Below the pieces are notes generated by a model. The model did no database searches and was not told the origin of the DNA. It saw only the letters and a program-made list of their open reading frames with translations. DNA of 64,000 nt from Centrapalus pauciflorus (lineage: Eukaryota; Streptophyta; Magnoliopsida; Asterales; Asteraceae): contig JAANYP010002638.1 of NCBI GenBank assembly GCA_020465985.1, positions 1 to 64,000 of the forward strand. The letters are read 5' to 3'. A program made the translations under genes and the position numbers. Within the stretch, counting starts at the first letter, position 1. Each line of letters starts with the position of its first letter. Shown one piece after another: positions 1 through 10,600 of the stretch.

Positions 1-2
1 AA

Positions 3-2024
3 CCTCAAGTCCAACAGGCATCGACCAGTCAGAGCTATTCGAAGATGCCAATGAGCGCAAAGTCGGCGGAAGAACATCTGAATCTGCTTGCTTCGTTTGT
101 TGCCGCATACGGAAATTGCGTTCAAGGGAAGATCAATGATCCGGCTCTTTGGGATGAAGATTACGATCAGGTCGACCCTGATGACTTAGAGGAAATGGAT
201 CTGAAATGGCAACTGGCCATGGTAACCCAGAGGGTGAAGAGATTCATAAAGAGAACTGGAAGAAATCTGCAGATGAATAACAAGGGGATAGGATTTGATA
301 AGTCCAAGGTCAAATGCTACAACTGTCAGGGATTGGGACATTTCGCGAGGGAGTGTCAAAGACCGAAGGTAGAATCATACCAAGGACAGAGTCAGCACCA
401 AGGACAGTACCAAAATCAGTCCCAACAGAGATATCTTCCGAGTTCTTCATCTGGTCAAGCCAATCTAGCGGGTCTGATATCCAATGTCACTTCTGACAGA
501 CAGCTAGATGGTTCTTATGACTGGAGTTCACATCCGGAGTCCAATGCTAGAGCTTTCATGGCTGAAGTTACGGAAAATGGTTGTGATGAGGATGAGCAGA
601 CCACAAGGGACAGCAGTCCGATGTGGGTAGAGAAAGCGAATGATCAGACCGTGCTGGAGTTTGCTGCTCAGATGGCCAACGTGGAATCTGATAACTCTAA
701 GGTTAGTCTTTCTATTTCTCTATTTCGTGATTTATGTGCTTTATGTGTTACTTCTAACGATAAGTTAAATCTAGTCTTAGACTCACATAAGACCATAGCT
801 GCTCAAAATGAAAACTTAAAAATAGAAAATGCTAGCCTAAATGATATAAAACAAGATTTAAAAGAAAAACTTAAGGCTGATGCTCAAGACGTAATCGTTC
901 TAAAAGACAAACTGAGTGAGCAGTGTGTTAGGATAGAACTTATGTATGAGCACGTAGAAGCCTTGACCAAAAGTCTGAAAGACAAGGACATAGAGCTAGC
1001 CGAGACCAAGGTTAAGGTAGCAGAGGCAAATAGTAAGTTGGAAAAGTTTAGGAATTCGAGCCTAAACCTAGGAAAAGTCTTAGATGCACAAAGACAGTCT
1101 AAGAAGCCTGTAGGTCTAGGTTTTCACGAAATTCCTCCACCTTTCAATGATAACTATGTGCCTCAGCCTTAGGAGAAAACTGACAAGTCAGTAGTTTTAG
1201 AGGACCTACCTGAACCTACACCTGAGCCTAAAGATGAAAATACACCTAAGGTGACTGACTCAACCGTCAAGGTCAAGAAAGTGAAATTTGTGTCTTCCTC
1301 CAGTGAAACACCTGCAGGAACACAGAAAATTTCATGGGCTGACCAGGTCGAAGAGACAGACACTGTAGATGTACCAAAGGAAGTAGACACTAGTGAGACA
1401 CCTAGATCTAGGGGACCAACCAAAAAGTCCATGGATAAGATGTCTTGCTTTAGATGTCACGAGAAAGGGCATGTTGCTTCTCACTGTCCAAATAGGAAAG
1501 CAGATGTTACCCCTAAGACAGTGAACCCAACACCTGTTAAGCCCTCACCAACTGTGGCAAGCAGCAGTAGTTCTCAACCTACCGAGAAAACTGTGCAGGC
1601 CGCACCAAAACTTGTTGTGAAACAAACACCGGTTAAGGTTGGACAAAAAGAAGTGGTTAGGACAAATTCACCGAATCGTGTCATTAATCAATCTAGGTCA
1701 GCACCTCAACAAGTCTATAGGAGCACAACACCTAGCAGGTCACACACTCCAGTTAGGTCACATACTCCTGTTAGACAATATGTTCCGGTAAAAGCTCAGG
1801 GATCACAGTCTGAAATGCAGTATAATAAGACTTATTCTAGAGCACCACAACAAATGCCTACTCAAAGGCAAAGAGTGAACCTAAATCACTCGGCACCACA
1901 ACAGAATTCAGTTCAAAGGCCCAAGTCACCTGAAAGGCGAGATGGGTATTTGAAAGAGTTCAAGTATGTGGACGAGAATGGTATTACCAAGTCAGTCATG
2001 GCTTGGGTTCCCCGTGATAACTAA
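3..2024 (+). CDS. gag: Copia gag polyprotein, 5'-partial, interrupted by a TAG stop
   Basis: Structural capsid/nucleocapsid protein that would package element RNA in cytoplasmic particles. The frame is open from the window edge, so the first ATG at 45 is probably internal. A CCHC zinc knuckle (CYNCQGLGHFARECQ) lies near 315-359. A Leu/Lys/Glu-rich stretch encoded at about 740-1060 looks like coiled coil. A TAG at 1170-1172 stops the frame. The same frame then continues to 2024 with a second CCHC knuckle (CFRCHEKGHVASHC, about 1446-1487) and a basic, Pro/Gln-rich tail. The TAG is therefore either a point mutation or a suppressible stop. Pol lies in the +1 frame. The family call is firm; whether this copy makes full Gag is doubtful. 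Confidence 0.82.
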
Positions 2025-2046
2025 CCTATTTTTCTTTCATGTGCAG

Positions 2047-5000
2047 GAGATAACTACCGGTCCAAACAACAAGTGGTTCGTCGACAGTGGTTGCTCCAGG
2101 CATATGACGGGGGAAAGAAGTCTTCTCACAGACTTCAAGGGGGGTAATAGGGGATTTGTATCATTCGCGGGCAACAAAGGAGGAAATATCACTGGAACTG
2201 GAGAAGTCACTAATGGGACGATTACATTGGATCAAGTTTATCACGTTGATAAACTGGTTCATAATCTCATTAGTGTATCTCAAATCTGTGATAAGAAGAA
2301 CTCGGTGTTATTTACTGACACTGAGGCGTTAGTGCTAAAGCCGAGATTCAAGATACCTGAAGATTGGATATTGATGCGGGCTCCAAGGAAGAATGACTTG
2401 TACATGCTCGACATGAACAAGCCAGATAATTCAATGGGTCCGATCTGCTTACTATCAAAAGCTTCGGAGACGGAATCGGTTTTATGGCACCGACGCATGG
2501 CTCACTTGCACCTAAGGAAAATGAACTACATAACGAAGAATGGTTTGGTGCAAGGTGTGCCTCTGAAGAGCTTTCAATTTGAAGACAAGTGTCTACCGTG
2601 CATGAAGGGCAAGCAACATAAAAAGACACACAAGTCCAAGAAGCTGAACTCCATATCCTCGACATTCGATTTGTTGCATATGGACCTTTTTGGCCCTATC
2701 AACAAAAGGAGTATAGGAGGTAGTTGGTTTTGCTTAGTTATCACTGACGATTACTCACGGTTTTCTTGGGTTTTCTTTTTAGGTACGAAGGACGAGACGG
2801 CTACAAAGCTCATCGGGTTCTTAGACCAAGTGGAGAATTCCTACGGAACAAGGGTTAAAAATATACGTAGTGATAATGGGACTGAATTTAAAAACTCTGT
2901 AATTGGTGTATATTGCCTATCAAAGGGCATCGTGCATCAATTCAGTGCACCATATGAACCACAACAGAATGGGGTGGCCAAACGTAAAAACAGAACATTG
3001 ATTGAGGCTGCAAGGACTATGCTTTCGGATTCAAAGCTTCCTACCATGTTTTGGGGGGAGGCAGTGAATACCGCGTGCCATATTTTAAATAGAGTCCTTA
3101 CAGTCAAATCATTGAACAAAACATGTTATGAAATTTTGAATAAAAGGCCACCTAACTTAACTGGATTCGAACCGTTTGGAGTACCATGTACAATTTTAAG
3201 AACAAAACATCAACCGAAGTTTGGTGAAAAGGCTGACGAAGGATACTTCCTAGGTTATGTGCCAAACTCACCAAACAAACGAGTTTTTAACAAAAAGAGT
3301 GGTACTGTGGAGATTGTGTATAATATTGAAGTCACAAGTTATACACATGAACCCCAAACTGGTCCGGAATGGATATTTGACTATGATAAGTTATTTGAGT
3401 CATTTAACATTCCTTTGGATGATACTGCAGGTACAATCGATAAAGACATGGCGACGTTGCACCTAAATGACGATGGCCATATTTTTCCAAGGACCACGTT
3501 CGAATCTACGTCCGAGCCTACTGCGACTGTAAATGGGTCTCCAGAAGTTGCTAATCCAGAAGAACCTAACACTGAGAATCAGACTCAAGCATCAAGTTCT
3601 GCCTCTGAGGAAAACGTCCGTGAGGAAGAAAATATGGAAGCTGAGCCTGTTCCCCCTTTAGGTGAAATAGGATCCAACTTAGGAGATAATCTAAGGGTAG
3701 ACGAAATAGAGACCTCTAGGATTAACAAGAACCATCCTATAGATAGCATCATAGGAAATCCTAACGAGGGTGTGAGGACTCGGAGTAGTGTAAATAAAAA
3801 CACTGTGTTGTTGTCGATGATAAACGACTCCGAGGCATATCATACATGTCTATATTCGTGTTTCATATCGCAAGTAGAGCCCAAAAATGTGCAAATGGCA
3901 CTTAAGGACAACTCCTGGGTTGAAGCGACGCAGGAAGAACTGTCACAATTTAGGAAACTAGAAGTGTGGGAGTTAGTTCCGTTACCTCGAGGGGAGATTG
4001 CAATAGGAACCAAATGGGTTTTTAAGTGCAAGAGAGACGATCGGGGGATTGTCACGCGCAACAAGGCGAGATTAGTTGTAAAGGGTTTCAACCAAGAGGA
4101 GGGAATCGATTACAACGAAGTGTTTGCACCAGTAGCAAGGTTAGAAGCAATTAGGTTGTTTTTAGCTTTTGCCTCCTTCAAAGGATTTAAGGTATATCAA
4201 CTGGACGTTAAGAGTGCTTTCTTGTATGGGAAAGTGAAGGAGTTGGTGTATGTAGAACAACCGCCCGGGTTTACAGATCCTAAATATCCTGATAGAGTAT
4301 ATCGATTAGATAAGGCTCTTTATGGATTACATCAGGCACCCAGGGCATGGTATGAGACTCTATCCAACCATCTTTTAGAAAATGGCTTTGAGAGGGGTAG
4401 GATAGATAGTACTCTATTTGTGAAGAGAAAGGGAGATCATTTTATCTTGGTACAAGTGTACGTAGATGATATCATTTTTGGATCATCAGACGAACAGATG
4501 TGCAAAGATTTCGAGAAGGTGATGAAGTCGAAGTTCGAGATGAGTGCTATGGGGGAGTTGAATTTCTCTTTGGGGTTACAAGTTGACCAGAAGAAGGAAG
4601 GCATGTTTATCCATCAGACCAAGTATGTCTATGACATATTGGAACGGTTTGGGATGGAAGGAACAAAGTTGACTGCCCATTTCAGCACGCCGATTCAAGT
4701 GAATCACAATCTCGGGCCGGGTACTGATAGTGATACCGATGTGGATCCGACTTTATATCGGGCCATGATTGGGTCACTTATGTATTTAACTGCTTCAAGA
4801 CCTGACATTATGTTTGCTGTGTGTATTTGTGCTAGGTTTCAAGCGAATCCGAAGGAGATGCATATGAAAGCTGTGAAGCGGATTCTACGATACCTCAAGT
4901 CGAAACCGAAGCTGGGACTTTGGTATCACGCGGAGGGAGATCTAGAGTTGGAAGCATTCACGGATTCTGACTACGGAGGATGCAGCTTGACGCGCAAATC

Positions 5001-5415
5001 TACAACTGGAGGTTGTCAGTTCCTAGGAGGGAGATTGGTGTCCTGGCAATGCAAGAAACAAACATCGGTAGCCGTGTCAACGTGCGAGGCCGAGTATGTT
5101 GCTGCTGGTAGTTGCTGTTCACAGGTTTTGTGGATACAACAACAATTCCGGGATTACGGTTTGGCTTATACTCAAACTCCAATTAGGATAGACAATCAAT
5201 CTACTATTGCGATAACAAATAATCCAGTTAAACACAGTAAAACAAAGCACATAGACATAAGACATCATTTTATTCGTGATTGTGCTGAAAAGAACTTGAT
5301 CAAACTGGTAAAGGTGGCAACTGAAGATAATAATGCTGATTTATTTACTAAAGCGTTTGATAAGTCACGTTTTGAGTATTTAATTCAACTTAATGGAATG
5401 CGCAACCCAGAGTAA
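2047..5415 (+). CDS. pol: Copia pol: protease, integrase, reverse transcriptase, RNase H
   Basis: The reading frame is open from 1966 to 5415, but recognisable protein starts near 2047, just after an acceptor-like TGTGCAG. Protease has the active-site DSG followed by CSRHMTG (about 2077-2110). A GAG-pre-integrase zinc domain follows (H...H...CLPCMKGK, about 2490-2620). The integrase core has Asp in HMDLFGP and Asp in SDNGTEF. The third acidic residue, normally Glu in the GVAER-type motif, is Lys here (codon AAA, 2980-2982). RT carries VDVKSAF-type and YVDD (4459-4470) motifs. RNase H has TDSDYGG and CEAEYVA and ends with the KHIDIRHHF tail typical of copia. Apart from the integrase change the frame is uninterrupted over about 1120 codons. 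Integrase is expected to be catalytically dead; RT and RNase H look intact. Confidence 0.93.
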   Translation, partial: EITTGPNNKWFVDSGCSRHMTGERSLLTDFKGGNRGFVSFAGNKGGNITGTGEVTNGTITLDQVYHVDKLVHNLISVSQICDKKNSVLFTDTEALVLKPRFKIPEDWILMRAPRKNDLYMLDMNKPDNSMGPICLLSKASETESVLWHRRMAHLHLRKMNYITKNGLVQGVPLKSFQFEDKCLPCMKGKQHKKTHKSKKLNSISSTFDLLHMDLFGPINKRSIGGSWFCLVITDDYSRFSWVFFLGTKDETATKLIGFLDQVENSYGTRVKNIRSDNGTEFKNSVIGVYCLSKGIVHQFSAPYEPQQNGVAKRKNRTLIEAARTMLSDSKLPTMFWGEAVNTACHILNRVLTVKSLNKTCYEILNKRPPNLTGFEPFGVPCTILRTKHQPKFGEKADEGYFLGYVPNSPNKRVFNKKSGTVEIVYNIEVTSYTHEPQTGPEWIFDYDKLFESFNIPLDDTAGTIDKDMATLHLNDDGHIFPRTTFESTSEPTATVNGSPEVANPEEPNTENQTQASSSASEENVREEENMEAEPVPPLGEIGSNLGDNLRVDEIETSRINKNHPIDSIIGNPNEGVRTRSSVNKNTVLLSMINDSEAYHTCLYSCFISQVEPKNVQMALKDNSWVEATQEELSQFRKLEVWELVPLPRGEIAIGTKWVFKCKRDDRGIVTRNKARLVVKGFNQEEGIDYNEVFAPVARLEAIRLFLAFASFKGFKVYQLDVKSAFLYGKVKELVYVEQPPGFTDPKYPDRVYRLDKALYGLHQAPRAWYETLSNHLLENGFERGRIDSTLFVKRKGDHFILVQVYVDDIIFGSSDEQMCKDFEKVMKSKFEMSAMGELNFSLGLQVDQKKEGMFIHQTKYVYDILERFGMEGTKLTAHFSTPIQVNHNLGPGTDSDTDVDPTLYRAMIGSLMYLTASRPDIMFAVCICARFQANPKEMHMKAVKRILRYLKSKPKLGLWYHAEGDLELEAFTDSDYGGCSLTRKSTTGGCQFLGGRLVSWQCKKQTSVAVSTCEAEYVAAGSCCSQVLWIQQQFRDYGLAYTQTPIRIDNQSTIAITNNPVKHSKTKHIDIRHHFIRDCAEKNLIKLVKVATEDNNADLFTKAFDKSRFEYLIQLNGMRNPE

Positions 5416-6825
5416 ATTGACCTTAGTAGTATTTTATTTCCTTTTATAGTTGTTATATTTCTTTCTTTTTAGTGTAGTCTGCTAATTTAGGAAAGTTTCT
5501 AATTTAGGAAAGTTTCTATTTTTAGTAAGTTTCTATTGAGTTAGTAGATTAGCTTAGTTTAATGCGTTTTGCTATGAAAAACAAAAGAAAAAAGAGAGAA
5601 AATTACAAAAATGCAAAAAAAAAAAAAAGAGAATATCAGAAAAGGAGTTAAGTCTTAGATACATAGGTTCAAAGTGACGAAAATTAGCACCGTCGTTACA
5701 GACTCTAAGTGTTTAGGCTTTCACACATAATGCAACTAAATCCTAAGTGTTATACTTTATTTAGTTCGATGTGTTGGTAGGCATAATACATATAGGGAAT
5801 CACAAGGCTAATAAAATATTCTAGAAAAAGTCAAGCGTGTCACTAATCTAGATGTATGACCAATCGGTCTTAATTTTTATGTACAAGACATACAAACTTT
5901 AAGTCTAAATGAGGTATGCAAACTTTCTGGGGATGTATGGCAACATCAAATACATCTAAAATGGAAAGAATAGAAATATCATATGTAACTGAGAGTCGAA
6001 AACATGCAACTCTGTTGTACGTAAGTACAGACCTGTTGTCTCTGTTTAGATTCGGGTTAGCAGATATGTCGCTTTGTTGTACATCAGTACAGACCTGTCA
6101 CCGCTGTCTGCTAACTTTAAAAATAAACCTTAAGTCGAACTAAGACACTTTGTTGTATGAGAATACAGACCTGTGTCCGATGTTTGTCTTTTAAAGAAAG
6201 TTTGCAAATACCAACAAGTTAGAATTTTGTCTGTGTGCCTTGATCATAAAAGTATGTCTATGTCTGAGTCACGTAAGATAATTTCCTGATAAATAAAAAG
6301 GCCAAAGGATATTCCGAAATGTAGAGTGTTTAACAGGGTAAAATACCAACAATCGGCTAAGTGGGTATGACACGACAAACAATCAAAGGAATTCAAAAAA
6401 AAAAAATTCCTAAGTGTGAAAGTTTAAGTACTGAAAGTTAGTATCGGACATCGCTATCTGATTGAACCTTTCTTAGACTATACTCACCAAAAATATGTTG
6501 TTTGGTATTTAGCTTAGCTTGTAAATTTATTTTTATAATTTAAGTCTAGATTAAATTTTTTAGTCAAAATTTTATTTTATTTTATTTTATTTTATTCTTA
6601 CCTTAGTTTATTTTATTTTATTTTAGTATAGTTTAGTTTTTACTTAGGTAAAAGGTCAAAAGTTACTGAGGGTGCATTCAAAGTTGGATAAAATATACAA
6701 TGCGTGAAATATCTGAGCTTAGGGTAAAAGATTTGGCATAGTTTATCTGGTTACACTACACAGTAGAAAATAGTTGGAAAAAGTTGAAATTATTTCAAAA
6801 TTTCCGAAATTTTTCTAAGTGTTTG
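5416..6825. other. Non-coding spacer of the copia element
   Basis: I see no credible ORF here. It holds an A-rich stretch near 5570-5630, three imperfect copies of a repeat of about 75 bp with the core TTTGTTGTA...TACAGACCTGT (about 6010-6190), and a TTTTA pentanucleotide tract (about 6565-6640). Long spacers between pol and an env-like ORF are usual in this lineage. Confidence 0.6.
6007..6190. repeat. Three imperfect repeats of about 75 bp (TACAGACCTGT core)
   Basis: The motif TTTGTTGTA-(5-6 nt)-GTACAGACCTGT, or close to it, appears near 6014, 6072 and 6150. Each copy is followed by a CTGTTTG/CTGTCTG-like segment. The spacing is uneven, so these are decayed tandem copies rather than a clean satellite. 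Confidence 0.6.
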
Positions 6826-7079
6826 TAGCTTCGAATCTAAGACAGACTCGAATTTGAAGTTCTCGAATCTGTCAGTAGACTCGAATCTACACATAGACTC
6901 GAAGGTAGTTAGTATATAAAGGTCCACAGTGAAGGCATTTACTTCTCACTGTTCTCGAATCTGATTTCTCGAATCTATCACTGGCGATCTCGAATCTAAT
7001 CTCGAGTCTATCGTATTTCCACTAAACGACATTTCGTCGATTCTAAAGCTTTTGTGGTCGATTCTACTTTCAAATCTAG
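6826..7079 (+). promoter_or_regulatory. Promoter-like region and leader exon upstream of env-like ORF
   Basis: Six exact copies of TCGAATCT (half of the palindrome AGATTCGAATCT) lie between 6831 and 6996. A clean TATA box (TATATAAA, 6913-6920) is among them. A start of transcription would be expected near 6945-6950. The leader then runs to a strong donor, CTAG|GTATAAG at 7079/7080. The 3' LTR has the same layout: a TTCGAA array, TATA-like sequence at 11121, GGCGATCTCGAG and CTAG|GTGAGT. This suggests an LTR-derived internal promoter. No transcript data were available, so the function is inferred. Confidence 0.5.
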
Positions 7080-7649
7080 GTATAAGCAACATGATTGTAC
7101 AAGATTTTGGTGGTTTCATACACAAATTTGGGCTTAAACATCACATTTTGATGTTTTATTGGTCAAAATAGAGTTATTCATAAATAACTAAGTTAGGACC
7201 TATAAAATATCAAATTAAAGGCATAAATCAGTGATTAGAACTTAGTTGAACTAAAGTATGTGATTTACCTAGTTCAAAATGGTTAAAATCTTGGATTTTT
7301 GTTGAAAAAAGAGATGTCGGCCTTTCGAATCTGATAATGGACATTCGAATCTGATCATGGGTTTCTCGAATCTATCAATAGATTCGAGATGACCAGATAT
7401 TCGAATCTGTCCATCAGACTCGAATAGGGTATATTCGAATCTGTCCATTACATTCGAATATGGGCACTTCGAATCTGTTACTCTCGAATCTGTACTTCAT
7501 TTATTTTGTTGAATTTAAATTTTATTAAACTTGTGGAAATTTAATTGTGTTAGATTTTGTATTTAATCAAATACAAGATAAAACAAATTTGAATTTAAAC
7601 AAGTTTATTGATTTTTAATAATAATCTAACAATTTTATGTATTGTGCAG
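7080..7649 (+). other. Predicted leader intron of the env-like transcript
   Basis: It begins GTATAAGC after CTAG and ends ATTGTGCAG two bases before the ATG at 7652. It is AT-rich, as plant introns are. It also contains seven further TCGAATCT copies (7325-7490). It would place the upstream in-frame ATG at 7637 inside the intron. Confidence 0.5.
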
Positions 7650-7651
7650 AT

Positions 7652-10600
7652 ATGGCGCTTCGTGCTTTTGTTCCCAAGCACAATATGGTACTGAATCCTG
7701 CCCATAACATCCCTGAGGCGCAGGGATTTCGAGAAGTTTTAGATTTTCTGGCGGAATCTAGAATAAGTTATGTGTTGTATGAAAACATTCCGATTGTGAT
7801 ATCCTATGTACGTCAATTTTACGATCACTTGCAGGTGGACTGCACTGTCACCCCGACAGTGTTAAGAACTAGAATTGCCGGACAACCTTTGGTTTTCTCC
7901 GCTGATATTTTGAGACAAGTGCTGCAGTTGGGTTCCCTAGAACAAGAAGACGGGCCTACAGACTTTCCTTTAAGTATTAGGCAAGCAGCTTTTTTGAGAA
8001 TGGGATACAGCTTGGACGTTACAAAATCTTCATATATGAAAAGCGGGTTGATAGGACAATGGCGTTTCTTGGTCCATGTGTTTATGATCTGTTTTGCGCC
8101 TAAGAAAGCTGGTTTTGATTATATAGTATCAAAAATCCAATCAGCAATGATCGCGATGGTATACAATAAGAAGTTTAGTTTCTCGCAGCTGATTTTCTCG
8201 GAATTTATCCATCAAATCACGGCTCCTGAGAGAGAAAGGTTCCTTTTGTATCCGAGGTTCGTGATGATGTTGATACGCCACTTTTTGCCAAGTCTGCCAC
8301 AATCAAATGATTCTTTGAGCGTGAATGTAATGGAGAAACGCATATTTGCTGATTGTTCCTCACACCGAGGAAGATTGGCTGTTCCTGTTGCTCGTCCGTT
8401 GTTTGGAGCTGTCTTAGACAGGAACTTTGTGGCACCTAATAATGCCAACTGGGCATGTGAAGTAGAAGTTCAGCCTCGTCAGCAACAACAACGTCCACAA
8501 CAACAACAGCTTCGTGCGCGTCCAAGTGATCCAAGGCGAAGACAAAGACAATCTGCGACTCAGATTCAGGCATCCAGGCCTACTACGAATGAACAGCCAC
8601 AAGCACAGGAAGCAGGGACTTCAAGTGCCGTTCGCGATTCAGTCCCCGAGTCCGAGCAGATTGCTCAAACATTGGAGGAAATCTGGGCATCTGGTCCACA
8701 TGCCAATGAAGATGTTGCAGCAGCGTTAGTAGATGAGTTGCTTAGTCCCCCGGTAGATACAGATGATATATTCAGAGATGTTGATGAATATGTGCCAGAG
8801 CAGACTGGCAATGATGAGTCATCATCCGCTACAGAATCAGAAGACCTGGAGGATATCGAAGTTGAAGCTCCAGAATTTGTGTCTGCAGAACCTCAAGTTC
8901 AAATTGGAACTTATGGTTCACGTTTGATCATCAATGAAGGTGGTTCGAGAAGGCGAGAGGCCAGGGAATCTGAAGATTCGGATTTTGAAGAAGAAGATGA
9001 TGCTCCACTACTGACGAGGCAAAGGGCCAAACGTCATCGGTTCATGCAAGGGTCTTCCTCTGCATCCGCCAGTCAGTCAGAAGTTCCCCAAACCCAACCT
9101 CAAACCACAGCTCCACCATCACCACCACCTCAACCTCATGAGCCATATATTCCACCACCATTCAACCCTTCTCCCATTCAGTCCATTCCATCCACATCTA
9201 CCGCCTATGCTGAAAATCAGCGGTTTCTTCAACTCAAATCTCGAGTGGATTTCCAACATGTCCAAATCCTGAGCCTAACAAAGGCAATAGGTGAAATTCA
9301 GGCACATAATGCAAATTTAGATAAAGAAAATGCTGAATTGAAGAAGACAGTTGAAACAATCCAAGAGGAGAATATTGAGCTAAAAACATTCGTCTGCGAC
9401 CAGGCCGCCGAGTTAAGATCGATGCGCTCCCTCATTGAGCAGTTAATGAAAAACCTTCAGGCTCAGGGGGAGACGTTGTGTCGTGATCAAGAAGTACAGA
9501 GGCGGAGGGACGATGATGAAGATGATAACCAAGGCAATGATCCCAGCTCTCAAAGACAGGATGAGCCAGTAGATTTTTCTACTGCTCAGGCTGCTCAATC
9601 TCAGGGGGAGCCAAGTCAAACAGAAGGTGAAAGAGGAGAGGCTAGTTCTTCAAGGACTTTAGATAGCGACATGATCGATGCGCTAAAAGATATTGAAGAA
9701 GAGCTGATGGAGTTTGATTTTGAAGATGATATTGAAGATTTAGAAGAAGGTGAGTTTATTCCAGATGATGTCGCTGACTGGAAATCAGATGATGAAATAA
9801 TAGATGATGAAGATGATCACGTTAACGAAGTAATAATCAATTCACAACCAATCACTGAACTGTATGAAAGCCAAGATCATAATGTGATTGATATTGATTA
9901 CATCAAAGTAGCCTCAACTGAAGATAAAGACCTTGAAGAGGCTGAAAAAGAGCCATCTAGAGCTGATCTAATAAATCTTTGGTTCAAGAAGGAAGAAAAG
10001 AAAGATCAGCTGAAGATGAAGAAGACGATGAGAATTCCAAGGGCCGGAAACTTCTCAGGAGGGATTATTAGCTGGTTCTTTGACAGAGAACTGCAGCTGT
10101 TTATTTTGAAGAGAAGGGATGGACTTCAATACTTGAGGCGGACATTGAAAGCGTTTAATTCTTTGCCCAAGATTGAAGTTAAAGAGTTAGCCTGGAAGGA
10201 GCTGATCAACATTGGAAATGATCCCTACGCGAATGTAATTGAAAGAATTATAAGAAAAGAAGGGCGATCAGGCAAATTTGAGCGACTCAAGCCAAGGACC
10301 GGAAAGAGGGTCGAGGATGGATCAAGAATAGATCCTCATACTGGAAGGCCTTGGGCTAGAATGATCTATAAGCCAGTCAAATGCTTGAAAAGAGTGCCAA
10401 TGAAGCCAATGCCACAAAATGTTTTGAGCAACATGAAGTGGTGGTACCTGGAGATTGATACTGCTGAAGCTATAATGGAGGATCAAGACGAGCAGGTAAT
10501 TTTGAAGGTATACGACCCACTGCATTTGATAAACCTATCTAAGGACGACCTGAAGAAGCTTCATGATCAGCCTATCTTTTTTACAGAACCATGGAGATCT

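Noticed and set aside
6826..7500. CRISPR-like array suggested by regularly repeated TCGAATCT
   Set aside because: Spacing is irregular, the repeat is only 8-12 bp and palindromic, and the context is a plant retrotransposon.
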